Positions 15,681 to 22,858 of a DNA stretch of 29,226 nucleotides are shown here, piece after piece. Source of the DNA: JBKPHS01 sp046729975 (GTDB taxonomy: Bacteria > Actinomycetota > Thermoleophilia > Solirubrobacterales > Thermoleophilaceae). Numbering within the stretch: the stretch's first letter is position 1; every line of letters begins with the position of its first letter. The stretch spans positions 1-29,226 of the forward strand of contig JBKPHS010000191.1 in NCBI GenBank assembly GCA_046729975.1, in the 5' to 3' direction. The position numbers and the translations under genes are program-made. The notes under the pieces were generated by a model. The model was not told the DNA's origin, searched no databases, and saw only the letters and a list, made by a program, of their open reading frames with translations.

Positions 15681-16459
15681 CCGCCCGTCACCTGAGCCAG
15701 GTTCTCGGCGTGGATCCTCCGCTGCGCGACCGTGTCGCGCCCCTTCGGCAGCGCCGGCCGCTCCTCCCCGCGCTCAAGCGCGTCGAGGTAGCCGACGTCC
15801 TCGTCGAGGACGCGCAGCGCGCTGTCGCGCGCGTGGGCTGAGCCGTGGCCCGGCACGATGGTCTCCGCCTGCTCGACGAGCGGCGCGAGCCGCGCCAGCG
15901 TGGCGCGGTACCCGTCGAGCGAGCCTCCCGGGTGGATCCACGGGATCTCGACGTCCGAGAGGTAGTCCCCGGCGATCAGAACGGCGACATGACGCGCGAG
16001 GATCGCCACGCCGTCGGGGGTGTGACCCTCAGCCGGATGGAGCTCGAGCTCCGCGTCCCCGAGCTCCAGCTCGCCCGGCACCGGCAGCCGCTGCAGCGAG
16101 CCGAGTGAGAGAGGCGCCGGTCGCGCGACGTAGTGGTCGGCGTCGTGGTCGCGCAACTCGCGCTGCGCCGCGCCCGGCTCGGCGCGCAGCCGGTCCGCCG
16201 TCGAGTCGGCGACGCCGAGCGCCAGACCGGGGAACGCCAGCCGGCCGAGCAGGTGGTCGAAGTCCGCATGCGTCGCCACCAGGCCCTGGGGCGAGAAACC
16301 GGCCTGCTCCAGCACGGCCGGCAGCAGCTCGAGCTCGTCGGGGAAGTACGGCGAGTCGACCAGCAGTGCCTCGTCGCCTGAGCGAAGCGCCGTGGCGTTC
16401 GTCTGCCAGAGCCGACTCGTGGCCACGACGGCGTCGCGGTGAACCGCGACGACGCGCAA
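15677..16459 (-). CDS. Metallo-beta-lactamase-fold hydrolase
   Basis: A 260-residue cytoplasmic MBL-fold protein. The metal motif is THADFDH (His64, Asp66, Asp68, His69), an HxDxDH variant of HxHxDH. Further ligands are His146 in AEGHTPDG, Asp165 in GDYLSD and His205 in PGHG, so a dinuclear metal site is plausible. The substrate is unknown; glyoxalase-II-like thioester hydrolysis is one possibility. The start is TTG at 16459, directly after the TAG of the upstream HAD gene (TAG-TTG), which suggests translational coupling. A GTG about 30 bp downstream is less likely because it would trim the first beta strand. Its stop overlaps the ATPase stop by four bases. Confidence 0.82.
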   Translation of the reverse strand: MRVVAVHRDAVVATSRLWQTNATALRSGDEALLVDSPYFPDELELLPAVLEQAGFSPQGLVATHADFDHLLGRLAFPGLALGVADSTADRLRAEPGAAQRELRDHDADHYVARPAPLSLGSLQRLPVPGELELGDAELELHPAEGHTPDGVAILARHVAVLIAGDYLSDVEIPWIHPGGSLDGYRATLARLAPLVEQAETIVPGHGSAHARDSALRVLDEDVGYLDALERGEERPALPKGRDTVAQRRIHAENLAQVTGG

Positions 16460-17140
16460 CTACGCCACGCCCAGGAGCTTTGCCGCGTCGCGGAGGGTCC
16501 TGACCTCCTCGGTCGGGCTCTTCTGGTTGTTCTCGAGCTTCTCGCCGTGGCGATTGACCCAGATCACGGGAACCCGCTGCTTGATGCACGGCTCGATGTC
16601 GGTCTCGTAGCCGCTCGCCACATGGACCCAGCCCTTCTTGCCGCCGATCCTGCGCGCGCACTCCCTGAAGTGCGCCGGGTCCGGCTTGTAGCTGCGCACC
16701 TGCTGGGCCGTGACCACCAGGTCGAAGTCCGTCCGGAAGTGCCGCCGCGTGGCCCCCAGCAGCTTGTCGTCGACGTTCGAGAGGATCCCTATCTCGTACT
16801 TCTTGGCGAAGCGCTCGAGCTGGGCGTTCGTCTCGCGAAAGGGCGGCCAGCGCGGCACGCTGTCAGGCAGGAAGCCCGAGCGCGAGGGCTCGAGCTCCCA
16901 GCCGAGCTCCTTGGCGACGCGCACCGCGGTCCGGCGAAGCACTTCGGCGTACAGCTCATAGGAGCCGCGCTGGATGTCTTGGGAGATGTCGATGAAGAGC
17001 GGGATGAGCGCCGCCCGGTCGATCGTGAAGCCGTCCCGGTCCGCTTCCCGCTGAAACGCGTCGTATACGCCCGTCTCCCAATCGATCAGCGTGCCGTAGC
17101 AATCGAAGGTGACGAAGCGGACGTCTTTCGGTAGCGCCAA
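16460..17140 (-). CDS. HAD-superfamily hydrolase, haloacid dehalogenase type II-like
   Basis: A 226-residue HAD hydrolase. Motif I is TFDCYGTLIDW with nucleophile Asp13. Motif II is ILSNVDD (Ser121). Motif III is SYKPDPAHF (Lys152). The final acidic region is ASGYETDIEPC. The FDxYGTL form and Ser-Asn in motif II resemble type II L-2-haloacid dehalogenases. Many such proteins act on phosphoesters, so the substrate is open. The start is TTG at 17140, supported by TAGGAG six bases upstream. It heads a two-gene minus-strand operon with the MBL-fold gene and is divergent from sucC. A TAGAAT-like -10 on the minus strand lies about 70 bp upstream. Confidence 0.85.
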   Translation of the reverse strand: MALPKDVRFVTFDCYGTLIDWETGVYDAFQREADRDGFTIDRAALIPLFIDISQDIQRGSYELYAEVLRRTAVRVAKELGWELEPSRSGFLPDSVPRWPPFRETNAQLERFAKKYEIGILSNVDDKLLGATRRHFRTDFDLVVTAQQVRSYKPDPAHFRECARRIGGKKGWVHVASGYETDIEPCIKQRVPVIWVNRHGEKLENNQKSPTEEVRTLRDAAKLLGVA

Positions 17141-17210
17141 GGGTCTCCTAGCCGAGCAAGGGTGCGATAGGGTGCTGCGCCGCTGCCGGGGCGGCTGCGC
17201 GGCGGCATTC

Positions 17211-17216
17211 TAGGTT
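17211..17216 (+). promoter_or_regulatory. -10 element (TAGGTT) of a leaderless promoter for sucCD
   Basis: TAGGTT matches TANNNT and ends 9 bp before the sucC GTG at 17226. There is no Shine-Dalgarno motif, and the local AT content rises sharply against the GC-rich stretch before it. Confidence 0.55.
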
Positions 17217-17225
17217 CTTTCTGGC

Positions 17226-18365
17226 GTGGACCTCCTCGAGTACCAGGGAAAGCAACTCTTCGCCAAGCACGGCGTGCCTGTGCCCGAGGGCCGTCCCGCG
17301 ACATCTGTGCAGGAGGCCGTCGAGGCCGCCGAGGACCTCGGCTATCCGGTCGTCGTCAAGGCTCAGGTGCTGATCGGCGGCCGCGGCAAGGCCGGCGGCA
17401 TCAAGCTCGCCAAGGACCGCGGAGAGGTCGAGGAGCACGCGAACGCCATCCTCGACATGGACATCCATGGCTTCACGGTGCACGAGCTCTACATCGAGAA
17501 GGCGTCGGAGATCGACGAGGAGTACTACGCGGCGATCCTGCTCGATCGCGGCGCCAAGAAGCCACTCGCGATGCTCTCCCGCATGGGCGGCATGGACGTC
17601 GAGGAGATCGCGGCCAAGGACCCGAAGGCGATCGCGCGCCTGCACGTGGACCCGCTGGTGGGCTTCCAGGACTTCCACGGGCGGCGCCTGGCCTTCGAGT
17701 CGGGCGTCGCGGCTGACGTGGTCCGGCCGGTCGGAGCGATGCTGGCGAAGCTCTACGAGGCCTTCGACGCCGAGGACGCGCTGCTCGTGGAGGTCAACCC
17801 GCTGCTCGTGACCAAGGACCGCGACGTGCTGGCGCTCGACGCGAAGGTCACGGTCGACGGCAACTCGCTCTATCGCCATCCCGACACAGCCGCCCTGCGC
17901 AACCCGAGCGACGAGGACCCTCAGGAGCGGATGGCCAAGGAGCGAGGGCTGACCTACGTCAAGCTCGACGGCGACATAGGCATCCTCGGCAACGGGGCCG
18001 GACTCGTGATGTCGACGCTCGACGTGGTGGCGCAGGCCGGGGGCCGGCCGGCGAACTTCCTCGACGCCGGCGGCGGCTCGAAGGCCGAGGCCATCGTCGA
18101 CGCCGTCGAGGTGATCCTCTCCGACGCCAAGGTCAAGGCGGTGCTGTTCAACATCTTCGGAGGCATCACGCGCTGCGACGAGGTGGCGCGCGGCCTGGTC
18201 ACGGCGTTCGGGCAGATCGACGTGAAGGTGCCGTTCGTGGTGCGCCTTGACGGCACCAACGACGAGGAGGGCCGCAGGATCCTCGCCGAGGCGAACCTCC
18301 CGAACGTGCACGTGGAGAAGACGATGCTCGGGGCTGCGGACCGCGTCGTCGAGCTGGCGCGATGA
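17226..18365 (+). CDS. sucC: Succinyl-CoA synthetase, beta subunit (ADP-forming type)
   Basis: A 379-residue ATP-grasp subunit of succinyl-CoA synthetase, which makes ATP or GTP from succinyl-CoA in the TCA cycle. The N-terminus MDLLEYQGKQLFAKHGVPVP, the nucleotide-binding VVKAQVLIGGRGKAGGIKLA and the C-terminal FNIFGGITRCDEVARG are diagnostic. Length is normal for the family. The GTG start matches the family N-terminus and has TANNNT 9 bp upstream. The last codons overlap sucD (ATGA), so the two subunits are translationally coupled. Confidence 0.95.
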   Translation: MDLLEYQGKQLFAKHGVPVPEGRPATSVQEAVEAAEDLGYPVVVKAQVLIGGRGKAGGIKLAKDRGEVEEHANAILDMDIHGFTVHELYIEKASEIDEEYYAAILLDRGAKKPLAMLSRMGGMDVEEIAAKDPKAIARLHVDPLVGFQDFHGRRLAFESGVAADVVRPVGAMLAKLYEAFDAEDALLVEVNPLLVTKDRDVLALDAKVTVDGNSLYRHPDTAALRNPSDEDPQERMAKERGLTYVKLDGDIGILGNGAGLVMSTLDVVAQAGGRPANFLDAGGGSKAEAIVDAVEVILSDAKVKAVLFNIFGGITRCDEVARGLVTAFGQIDVKVPFVVRLDGTNDEEGRRILAEANLPNVHVEKTMLGAADRVVELAR

Positions 18366-19249
18366 GCATCCTCGTCGGCGCCGACACGAGGCTGGTCGTC
18401 TCCGGCCTCACCGGGCGCGAGGGCAGCTTCCACGGGCTGAACAACAAGCGCTACGGGACGGACCTCGTCGCCGGCGTGACGCCCGGCAAGGGCGGCCAGG
18501 ACGTCGAGGGGATCCCGATCTTCGACACCGTCCACGAGGCGGTGACGGAGACCGGGGCGAACACGGCGATGGTGTTCGTGCCTCCCCGCTTCGCGGCGGA
18601 TGCGGTGCTGGAGGCGGCCGACGCCGGCGTCCAGCTCGTGGTCTGCATCACGGAGGGGATCCCGGTACACGACATGCTGCGCGTCTACACGCACCTGAAG
18701 CGCGGCGACACGCGCCTGATCGGGCCGAACTGCCCGGGCGTGCTGTCGCCGGGCAAGGCCAACGTCGGCATCATCCCCGCCCACTTCTTCTCGGAGGGCA
18801 ACGTCGGGCTCGTCTCGCGCTCCGGCACGCTCACCTACCAGATCGGGAACGAGATCGCTCAGCGCGGCTTCGGCAACTCGAGCATCGTCGGAATCGGCGG
18901 CGACCCGATCGCGGGCTCCTCGTTCGTCGACGTGATCGAGCTGTTCGAGCAGGACCCCGAGACCGAGCTGATCGTGATGTGCGGGGAGATCGGGGGCGAC
19001 GAGGAGGAGCGCACGGCCGAGTACATCGCGGAGCACGTGACCAAGCCCGTGCTCGCGTACATCGCCGGCTTCACGGCGCCGCCCGGGAAGACCATGGGAC
19101 ACGCGGGCGCGATCATCTCGGGCTCGAAGGGCACGGCGCAGGCGAAGGCGGACGCGCTGGAGGCCCGGGGCGTGCGCGTCGGGAAGACGCCGACGGCGGT
19201 GGCGGAGCTCGCGGCGGAAGCGCTAGGGACGGTAGTCGGTAATCGGTAA
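18362..19249 (+). CDS. sucD: Succinyl-CoA synthetase, alpha subunit
   Basis: A 295-residue alpha subunit. It has the CoA-binding Rossmann domain near the start (LVVSGLTGREGSFH), IGPNCPGVLSPGK, and the phosphohistidine motif GKTMGHAGAI with His247. The ATG lies in an ATGA overlap with sucC. The final residues VVGNR and the stop codon are encoded by a 7-bp tandem-repeat array that continues beyond the gene. The normal terminus has therefore been replaced or extended by repeat DNA; the active site is far upstream and function should be intact. Confidence 0.95.
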   Translation: MSILVGADTRLVVSGLTGREGSFHGLNNKRYGTDLVAGVTPGKGGQDVEGIPIFDTVHEAVTETGANTAMVFVPPRFAADAVLEAADAGVQLVVCITEGIPVHDMLRVYTHLKRGDTRLIGPNCPGVLSPGKANVGIIPAHFFSEGNVGLVSRSGTLTYQIGNEIAQRGFGNSSIVGIGGDPIAGSSFVDVIELFEQDPETELIVMCGEIGGDEEERTAEYIAEHVTKPVLAYIAGFTAPPGKTMGHAGAIISGSKGTAQAKADALEARGVRVGKTPTAVAELAAEALGTVVGNR

Positions 19250-19291
19250 TCGGTAATCGGTGCCGACTACCGACTACCGACTACCGATTAC
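19231..19291. repeat. Inverted array of 7-bp repeats forming a shared terminator between sucD and the RskA-like gene
   Basis: Four units GGTAGTC/GGTAATC (19231-19258), a GGTGCC spacer, then four inverted units GACTACC/GATTACC (19265-19291). The arms fold into one long stem-loop. The stop codons of both convergent genes, TAA at 19247-19249 and TAG at 19283-19281, lie inside opposite arms, and both proteins end in Asn-Arg from the repeat. On the minus-strand transcript the variant bases give three G-U pairs and one A-C mismatch; on the plus strand it is the reverse. The hairpin is thus stronger for the minus-strand gene. No spacers as in CRISPR. Confidence 0.85.
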
Positions 19292-20039
19292 TCAACCGAG
19301 CGAGCTCGGTGCGGAGCAGACTGTTGCCGGCGTGCATTCGCCCGCCTGACTGCGACTCGAGCGTGACGTCCAGCCAGCGGTAGCGCGTCCAGTCCGCGGG
19401 AAGGTTCAGCTCGAGCCCGCCCTCGCCGGCGCGCCAGCGCGCGAGCGGGACGGCGTCCGCGCGCGAGTTGTAGAGCCAGGCGACGTAGACGGCGCGCTTG
19501 GCCGGCGCGAGGCCGGCGAGCACGAGCTCGATTCGCGGCTCGCCGCGCTCGCCCACGAGCCTCGCCTTCGCGACGGCCTCCTGCGGGCCGGCGAGCCAGT
19601 CGAGGTTCACCTCCGGGCCCGGCAGCGGCCCCGCGAGCGCGCTCGCCGTGACGGTCACGGCAGGGCCTTCCCGCCCGGATGAGCTGACGAGAAAGGCGGC
19701 GATCGGAAGCGCGAGCACGCACGCGCCAGCGGCCAGCGCTCTCAGCCGGCGCCGCGGCCGCCGGGAGGCAGGAGCCGCCTCGCCGCCGTTCCAGGTCTCC
19801 GCCGGCAGGTGCTCCAATTCATGGCGCAGCCTGGCGCGATCGTCTATGCCGGTCAGCTCGAGCTCGGCGGCAATGCGCTTGATCAGCAGCGCCCTCCGGC
19901 GCCGGACCTCGTCGGCGCCCGTTCCAAGCACCCGGCCGATGCGCTCGTCGGGTACCCGGCGCCGGAGCGAGAGGTCGAGCAGCGCTCGGCTGCCCGGATC
20001 GAGCCTCCGCACCGCGCCCGCCACACGGCTCCCCTGCAC
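19281..20039 (-). CDS. Single-pass membrane protein: sigma-region-4-like HTH plus RskA-like outer domain
   Basis: A 252-residue protein in three parts. The N-terminus (about 10-65) resembles a sigma-70 region 4 helix-turn-helix: LDPGSRALLDLSLRRRVPDE, IGRVLGTGADEVRRR. A basic stretch and a transmembrane helix follow (101-120, ALAAGACVLALPIAAFLV). The outer part (about 125-250) resembles the anti-sigma-K factor (RskA) C-terminal domain, with AVYVAWLYNSRADAVPLARW. There is no HxxxCxxC zinc anti-sigma motif. It may sense the envelope and bind DNA or a partner directly. The GTG start at 20039 has only a weak AAGG. It is divergent from the aminotransferase; an inverted repeat CGGATG-TACC-CATCCG (20044-20059) sits just upstream. 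Stop and last residues come from the repeat array. Confidence 0.7.
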   Translation of the reverse strand: MQGSRVAGAVRRLDPGSRALLDLSLRRRVPDERIGRVLGTGADEVRRRRALLIKRIAAELELTGIDDRARLRHELEHLPAETWNGGEAAPASRRPRRRLRALAAGACVLALPIAAFLVSSSGREGPAVTVTASALAGPLPGPEVNLDWLAGPQEAVAKARLVGERGEPRIELVLAGLAPAKRAVYVAWLYNSRADAVPLARWRAGEGGLELNLPADWTRYRWLDVTLESQSGGRMHAGNSLLRTELARLSNR

Positions 20040-20043
20040 CCTT

Positions 20044-20086
20044 CGGATGTACCCATCCGGCGGTCCGAGTAGACGCTCGTTATCGT
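20044..20086 (+). promoter_or_regulatory. Divergent promoter region: small inverted repeat and TATCGT -10 element
   Basis: TATCGT (20081-20086) matches TANNNT and ends 9 bp before the aminotransferase ATG at 20096. CGGATG (20044-20049) and CATCCG (20054-20059) form a 6-bp inverted repeat immediately before the divergent RskA-like gene, a possible operator for either gene. Confidence 0.5.
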
Positions 20087-20095
20087 GAGGCCGCG

Positions 20096-21199
20096 ATGAA
20101 CGCCGCCCCCACGATCAGCTTCGCCCGCGGCGCGCCGTCACTCGACATCATCGCCGCCCAGGAGCTCGCCGACTGCGCCGCGCGAGCGCTGCGCGAGGAT
20201 CCGGTCGGCGCGTTCTCCTACGGGACGTCGGTGGGCTATCTGCCGCTGCGCGCGATGGTCGCGGAGAAGCACGGCCTGCCGCCCGAGCGGGCGATCGTCA
20301 CGAACGGCTCGATGCAGGCCGACGCCTTCCTGTTCCAGCACCTCGTCGAGCCGGGCGACGTGGTGGTCGTGGAGGCGCCCACCTACGACCGCACCCTGCT
20401 CGCGCTCGAGCAGCTTGGCGCCGACATCCTCGCCATCCCGCTCGAGGAGGACGGCATCGACGTTGGAGCGCTCGCCGAGGCGCTCGAGGGCGGCGCGCGG
20501 CCGAAGCTCGCCCACGTGATCCCGAACTTCCACAACCCGGCCGGCTACACGACCTCGCTCGGGAAGCGCCGGCGGCTGGTGGAGCTGGCGCGAGAGCACG
20601 ACTTCGTGCTGTTCGAGGACGACCCCTACGTTGACATCCGCTTCAGCGGCGATCCGCTGCCCACGATGCTGTCGCTCGACGGCGGGGAGCGGGTGGTCTA
20701 CGCCTCCTCGTTCTCGAAGACGGTCTGCCCCGGTATCCGGGTTGGATACCTGGCGGGGCCCGAAGCGCTGATCTTCGGCATCCAGGCCCTCGCCACGACC
20801 ACGTACATCTCCCCGAGCATGGTGTCGCAGGCGATCGTGGCCGAGTTCTGGCGCTCCGGCGGCCTCGACCGCTCCATCGAGACTGTCAAGGCGGCCCTTC
20901 GGGAGCGCGCCGACACGCTCTGCGCGGCCCTGGAGCGCGAGCTGCCCGAAGCTCGCTTCCGCAGGCCCGACGGCGGTTACTTCCTCTGGGTCGAGCTGCC
21001 GGAGGACAGCGACGTGGACACGCTGTTCACGGCCGCCGGCGAGCGCGGCGTGACCTTCGTCAAGGGCAGCGACTTCCTGCTCGAGGGCGGAAAGAACGCC
21101 TTCCGCCTGGCCTACTCCGGCGTGCGCCCCGACGAGATCGACGAGGGCGTCTCGCGGCTGGCCGAGGCCTACCGGAGCCTGGCGGGCGCCGCGGCGTGA
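20096..21199 (+). CDS. PLP-dependent aminotransferase, class I/II (MocR/2-aminoadipate aminotransferase-like)
   Basis: A 367-residue fold-type I aminotransferase. The PLP lysine is Lys208 in YASSFSKTVCPGIRVGY, with Arg215 nearby. Asn147-Pro148 is in NFHNPAGY and Asp176/Tyr178 in FEDDPY. The N-terminal SYGTSVGYLPLRAMVA is typical of the LysN/MocR-type branch, but there is no GntR DNA-binding domain, so it is an enzyme rather than a MocR regulator. The amino acid substrate cannot be read from the sequence. The stop overlaps the start of the following membrane-protein gene (GTGA), making a two-gene operon. A TANNNT element 9 bp before ATG and no strong ribosome site suggest a leaderless transcript. 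Confidence 0.88.
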   Translation: MNAAPTISFARGAPSLDIIAAQELADCAARALREDPVGAFSYGTSVGYLPLRAMVAEKHGLPPERAIVTNGSMQADAFLFQHLVEPGDVVVVEAPTYDRTLLALEQLGADILAIPLEEDGIDVGALAEALEGGARPKLAHVIPNFHNPAGYTTSLGKRRRLVELAREHDFVLFEDDPYVDIRFSGDPLPTMLSLDGGERVVYASSFSKTVCPGIRVGYLAGPEALIFGIQALATTTYISPSMVSQAIVAEFWRSGGLDRSIETVKAALRERADTLCAALERELPEARFRRPDGGYFLWVELPEDSDVDTLFTAAGERGVTFVKGSDFLLEGGKNAFRLAYSGVRPDEIDEGVSRLAEAYRSLAGAAA

Positions 21200-21933
21200 G
21201 CACGCTGCCGCGGCTCGAGCTGCGGCGGCGGCGCGACCTCGGCGAGCTCCTCGCGGAGACCCTCGCCCTATACAGGCGCCACCTGTGGAAGCTCCTCGCC
21301 ATCTCGGCCGCGGTGGTGGTCCCGGTTCAGCTGATCGTCTCCGGGTTCGGGCTCGAGCAGCTCACCTCCGACTACGACCCCTCGCCCTCGCCCGCGGTCG
21401 CCCTGGTGCCGATCGGGGTCGCCTACCTCATCACGACGCCGCTCGTGACGGCGATGACCGTACACCTGCTGCACGAGGTCTCCGGCGGGCGGTCGCCGAG
21501 CGCGCGTGCCGCGATCCTCGCGGGCCTCGAGGCCTTCACGCCACTGTTCCCCGCTGTGCTGCTGGCCGCGGCCGGCATCGTGATCGGCCTCTTCCTGCTG
21601 ATCGTGCCCGGGGTCTACCTGGCGGTGCGCTGGTACTTCGTGCCGCAGGCGGTCGTCATCGACGGCGCGCGCCGCGCGGACGCGCTCCTGCGCAGTGGCG
21701 AACTGGTGCGCGGCAGCTGGTGGCGAGTCCTCGCCATCGCCCTGCTCACGGGGCTCCTGGTGGGCATCCCCGCCGAGCTGATCCAGATCCCGTTCGACGC
21801 CTTGGCCGACTCCGCCGACAGCGCCGCACCATCGCTCGCCGGAGCAACGATCGGGCAGGTCCTGGCGGCACCGGCGATCGCGCTCGTCTCGATCCTCCTC
21901 TACTACGACCTACTGGCCCGGCGGGAGGTGTGA
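21196..21933 (+). CDS. Multi-pass membrane protein, GPDPase membrane-domain-like
   Basis: A 245-residue integral membrane protein with about five to six hydrophobic segments (about 32-52, 68-92, 110-145, 170-192, 214-238). The N-terminal LGELLAETLALYRRHLWKLL and the later LLRSGELVRGSWWRVLAIAL match the pattern of the membrane domain found in some glycerophosphodiester phosphodiesterases and in stand-alone proteins of unknown function. There is no catalytic phosphodiesterase domain. The GTG start overlaps the aminotransferase stop. It ends 4 bp before the stop of the convergent methyltransferase. No specific function can be given. Confidence 0.7.
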   Translation: MSTLPRLELRRRRDLGELLAETLALYRRHLWKLLAISAAVVVPVQLIVSGFGLEQLTSDYDPSPSPAVALVPIGVAYLITTPLVTAMTVHLLHEVSGGRSPSARAAILAGLEAFTPLFPAVLLAAAGIVIGLFLLIVPGVYLAVRWYFVPQAVVIDGARRADALLRSGELVRGSWWRVLAIALLTGLLVGIPAELIQIPFDALADSADSAAPSLAGATIGQVLAAPAIALVSILLYYDLLARREV

Positions 21934-21940
21934 GGGTCAG
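21913..21940. terminator. Short hairpin around two convergent stop codons
   Basis: CTGGCCC (21913-21919) can pair with GGGTCAG (21934-21940) with one G-U. The plus-strand TGA stop is in the 14-nt loop and the minus-strand TGA is in the right arm. The stem is only 7 bp and the loop is large, so support is modest. Confidence 0.3.
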
Positions 21941-22773
21941 CGCGTCTTTACGGCAACCAGCGAGATGCTCTCCACCTCATAGATGCTGCAGGCGTCGAGT
22001 GCCCGCTCTGAGATGAAGCGGTAGTCGTTCTTCCGCACCTCTTCTACCTGCAGTCCCTGCGCCTCGACCGCGTCCAGGTAGGTGTTGCGAGGGATCGCCC
22101 CCGCGACGCAGGCGGCCCACAGCTCAACGTTGCGCCTCGTACGCTCCTTGAGCGCGCGGCCGCTGACGATATCGGCGATCGCCAGCCTCCCTCCCGGCCG
22201 CAGAACTCGGGCCGCCTCGGCGAACACCCGGTCCTTGACCGGCGAAAGGTTGATGACGCCGTTTGAAAGGACCGCGTCGAAGCTCCCGTCGTCGAAGGGG
22301 AGCTCCTCGATGTGAGCCTCGACGAACTCGACCTGCGAGAACCCCTCTCGGTCCCGAAGCCGCGCGGCCTTGTCGAGCTGCTCATCCGTGATGTCTACCC
22401 CGACGACGTGGCCCGACTCGCCGACGAGCACCGCTGCACAGAAGACGTCGGTACCCGATCCCGAGCCGAGGTCGAGCACCTCTTCGCCAGGCCGGAGCGC
22501 GACGAGGTCGAGGTGATGCCCCACTCCGGCGAAAGACGCGAGGGCCTCGTCAGGGATCGCGTCGAGGAGTTCAGCTGAGTATCCGAGGCGCTCGGCAAGG
22601 GCCCTCCCCACTTCGAAGTGGAGCTCCGCCTCCTCCTCGCGGGCCACGTGACGGTACATGTCCTTGACCTCCGCCTCCAATCGCTCGCCATCCACGAGCG
22701 AGCTTGCGTCGAGCTGGGGCAAGGCCTCCGCCTTGGACGTCTCGTCGGCAGTAGGGCCAGTACTGAAGCTCAT
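21937..22773 (-). CDS. ArsM-like SAM-dependent methyltransferase, substrate uncertain
   Basis: A 278-residue class I methyltransferase. The SAM-binding motif I is VLDLGSGSGTDVF (99-111), then VVGVDITDEQL. NGVINLSPVKDRVFAEAARVL and GGRLAIADIV closely follow arsenite methyltransferase (ArsM). ArsM requires several cysteines that bind As(III). Here the SNCVINL position is Gly172, no cysteine occurs in the SFAGVGHH segment, and only Cys222 (WAACVAGAI) matches, with Cys112 and Cys262 elsewhere. Arsenic methylation is therefore unsafe as a call. ATG at 22773 is chosen because TAGGAGG lies 5-6 bp upstream. No ars genes are nearby. It follows the LysR gene on the same strand after an 85-bp gap. Confidence 0.75.
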   Translation of the reverse strand: MSFSTGPTADETSKAEALPQLDASSLVDGERLEAEVKDMYRHVAREEEAELHFEVGRALAERLGYSAELLDAIPDEALASFAGVGHHLDLVALRPGEEVLDLGSGSGTDVFCAAVLVGESGHVVGVDITDEQLDKAARLRDREGFSQVEFVEAHIEELPFDDGSFDAVLSNGVINLSPVKDRVFAEAARVLRPGGRLAIADIVSGRALKERTRRNVELWAACVAGAIPRNTYLDAVEAQGLQVEEVRKNDYRFISERALDACSIYEVESISLVAVKTR

Positions 22774-22843
22774 TGGGGACCTCCTATAGGTGGTGCTTGC
22801 GAGTCCGCCCTCCCACCGCCGGCCAACTTCGTAACGTGACCTT

Positions 22844-22858
22844 ACGCTCCGGAAGCGT
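22844..22858 (-). terminator. Small hairpin directly after the LysR stop codon
   Basis: ACGCT (22844-22848) and AGCGT (22854-22858) flank a 5-nt loop immediately after the minus-strand TGA at 22861-22859. The stem is short, so this is a tentative terminator. Confidence 0.3.

Noticed and set aside
19231..19291. CRISPR array
   Set aside because: Units are 7 bp, contiguous and inverted around a centre, with no spacers and no cas genes.
20096..21199. MocR-type GntR/aminotransferase fusion regulator
   Set aside because: The protein starts directly in the aminotransferase domain; there is no N-terminal winged helix.
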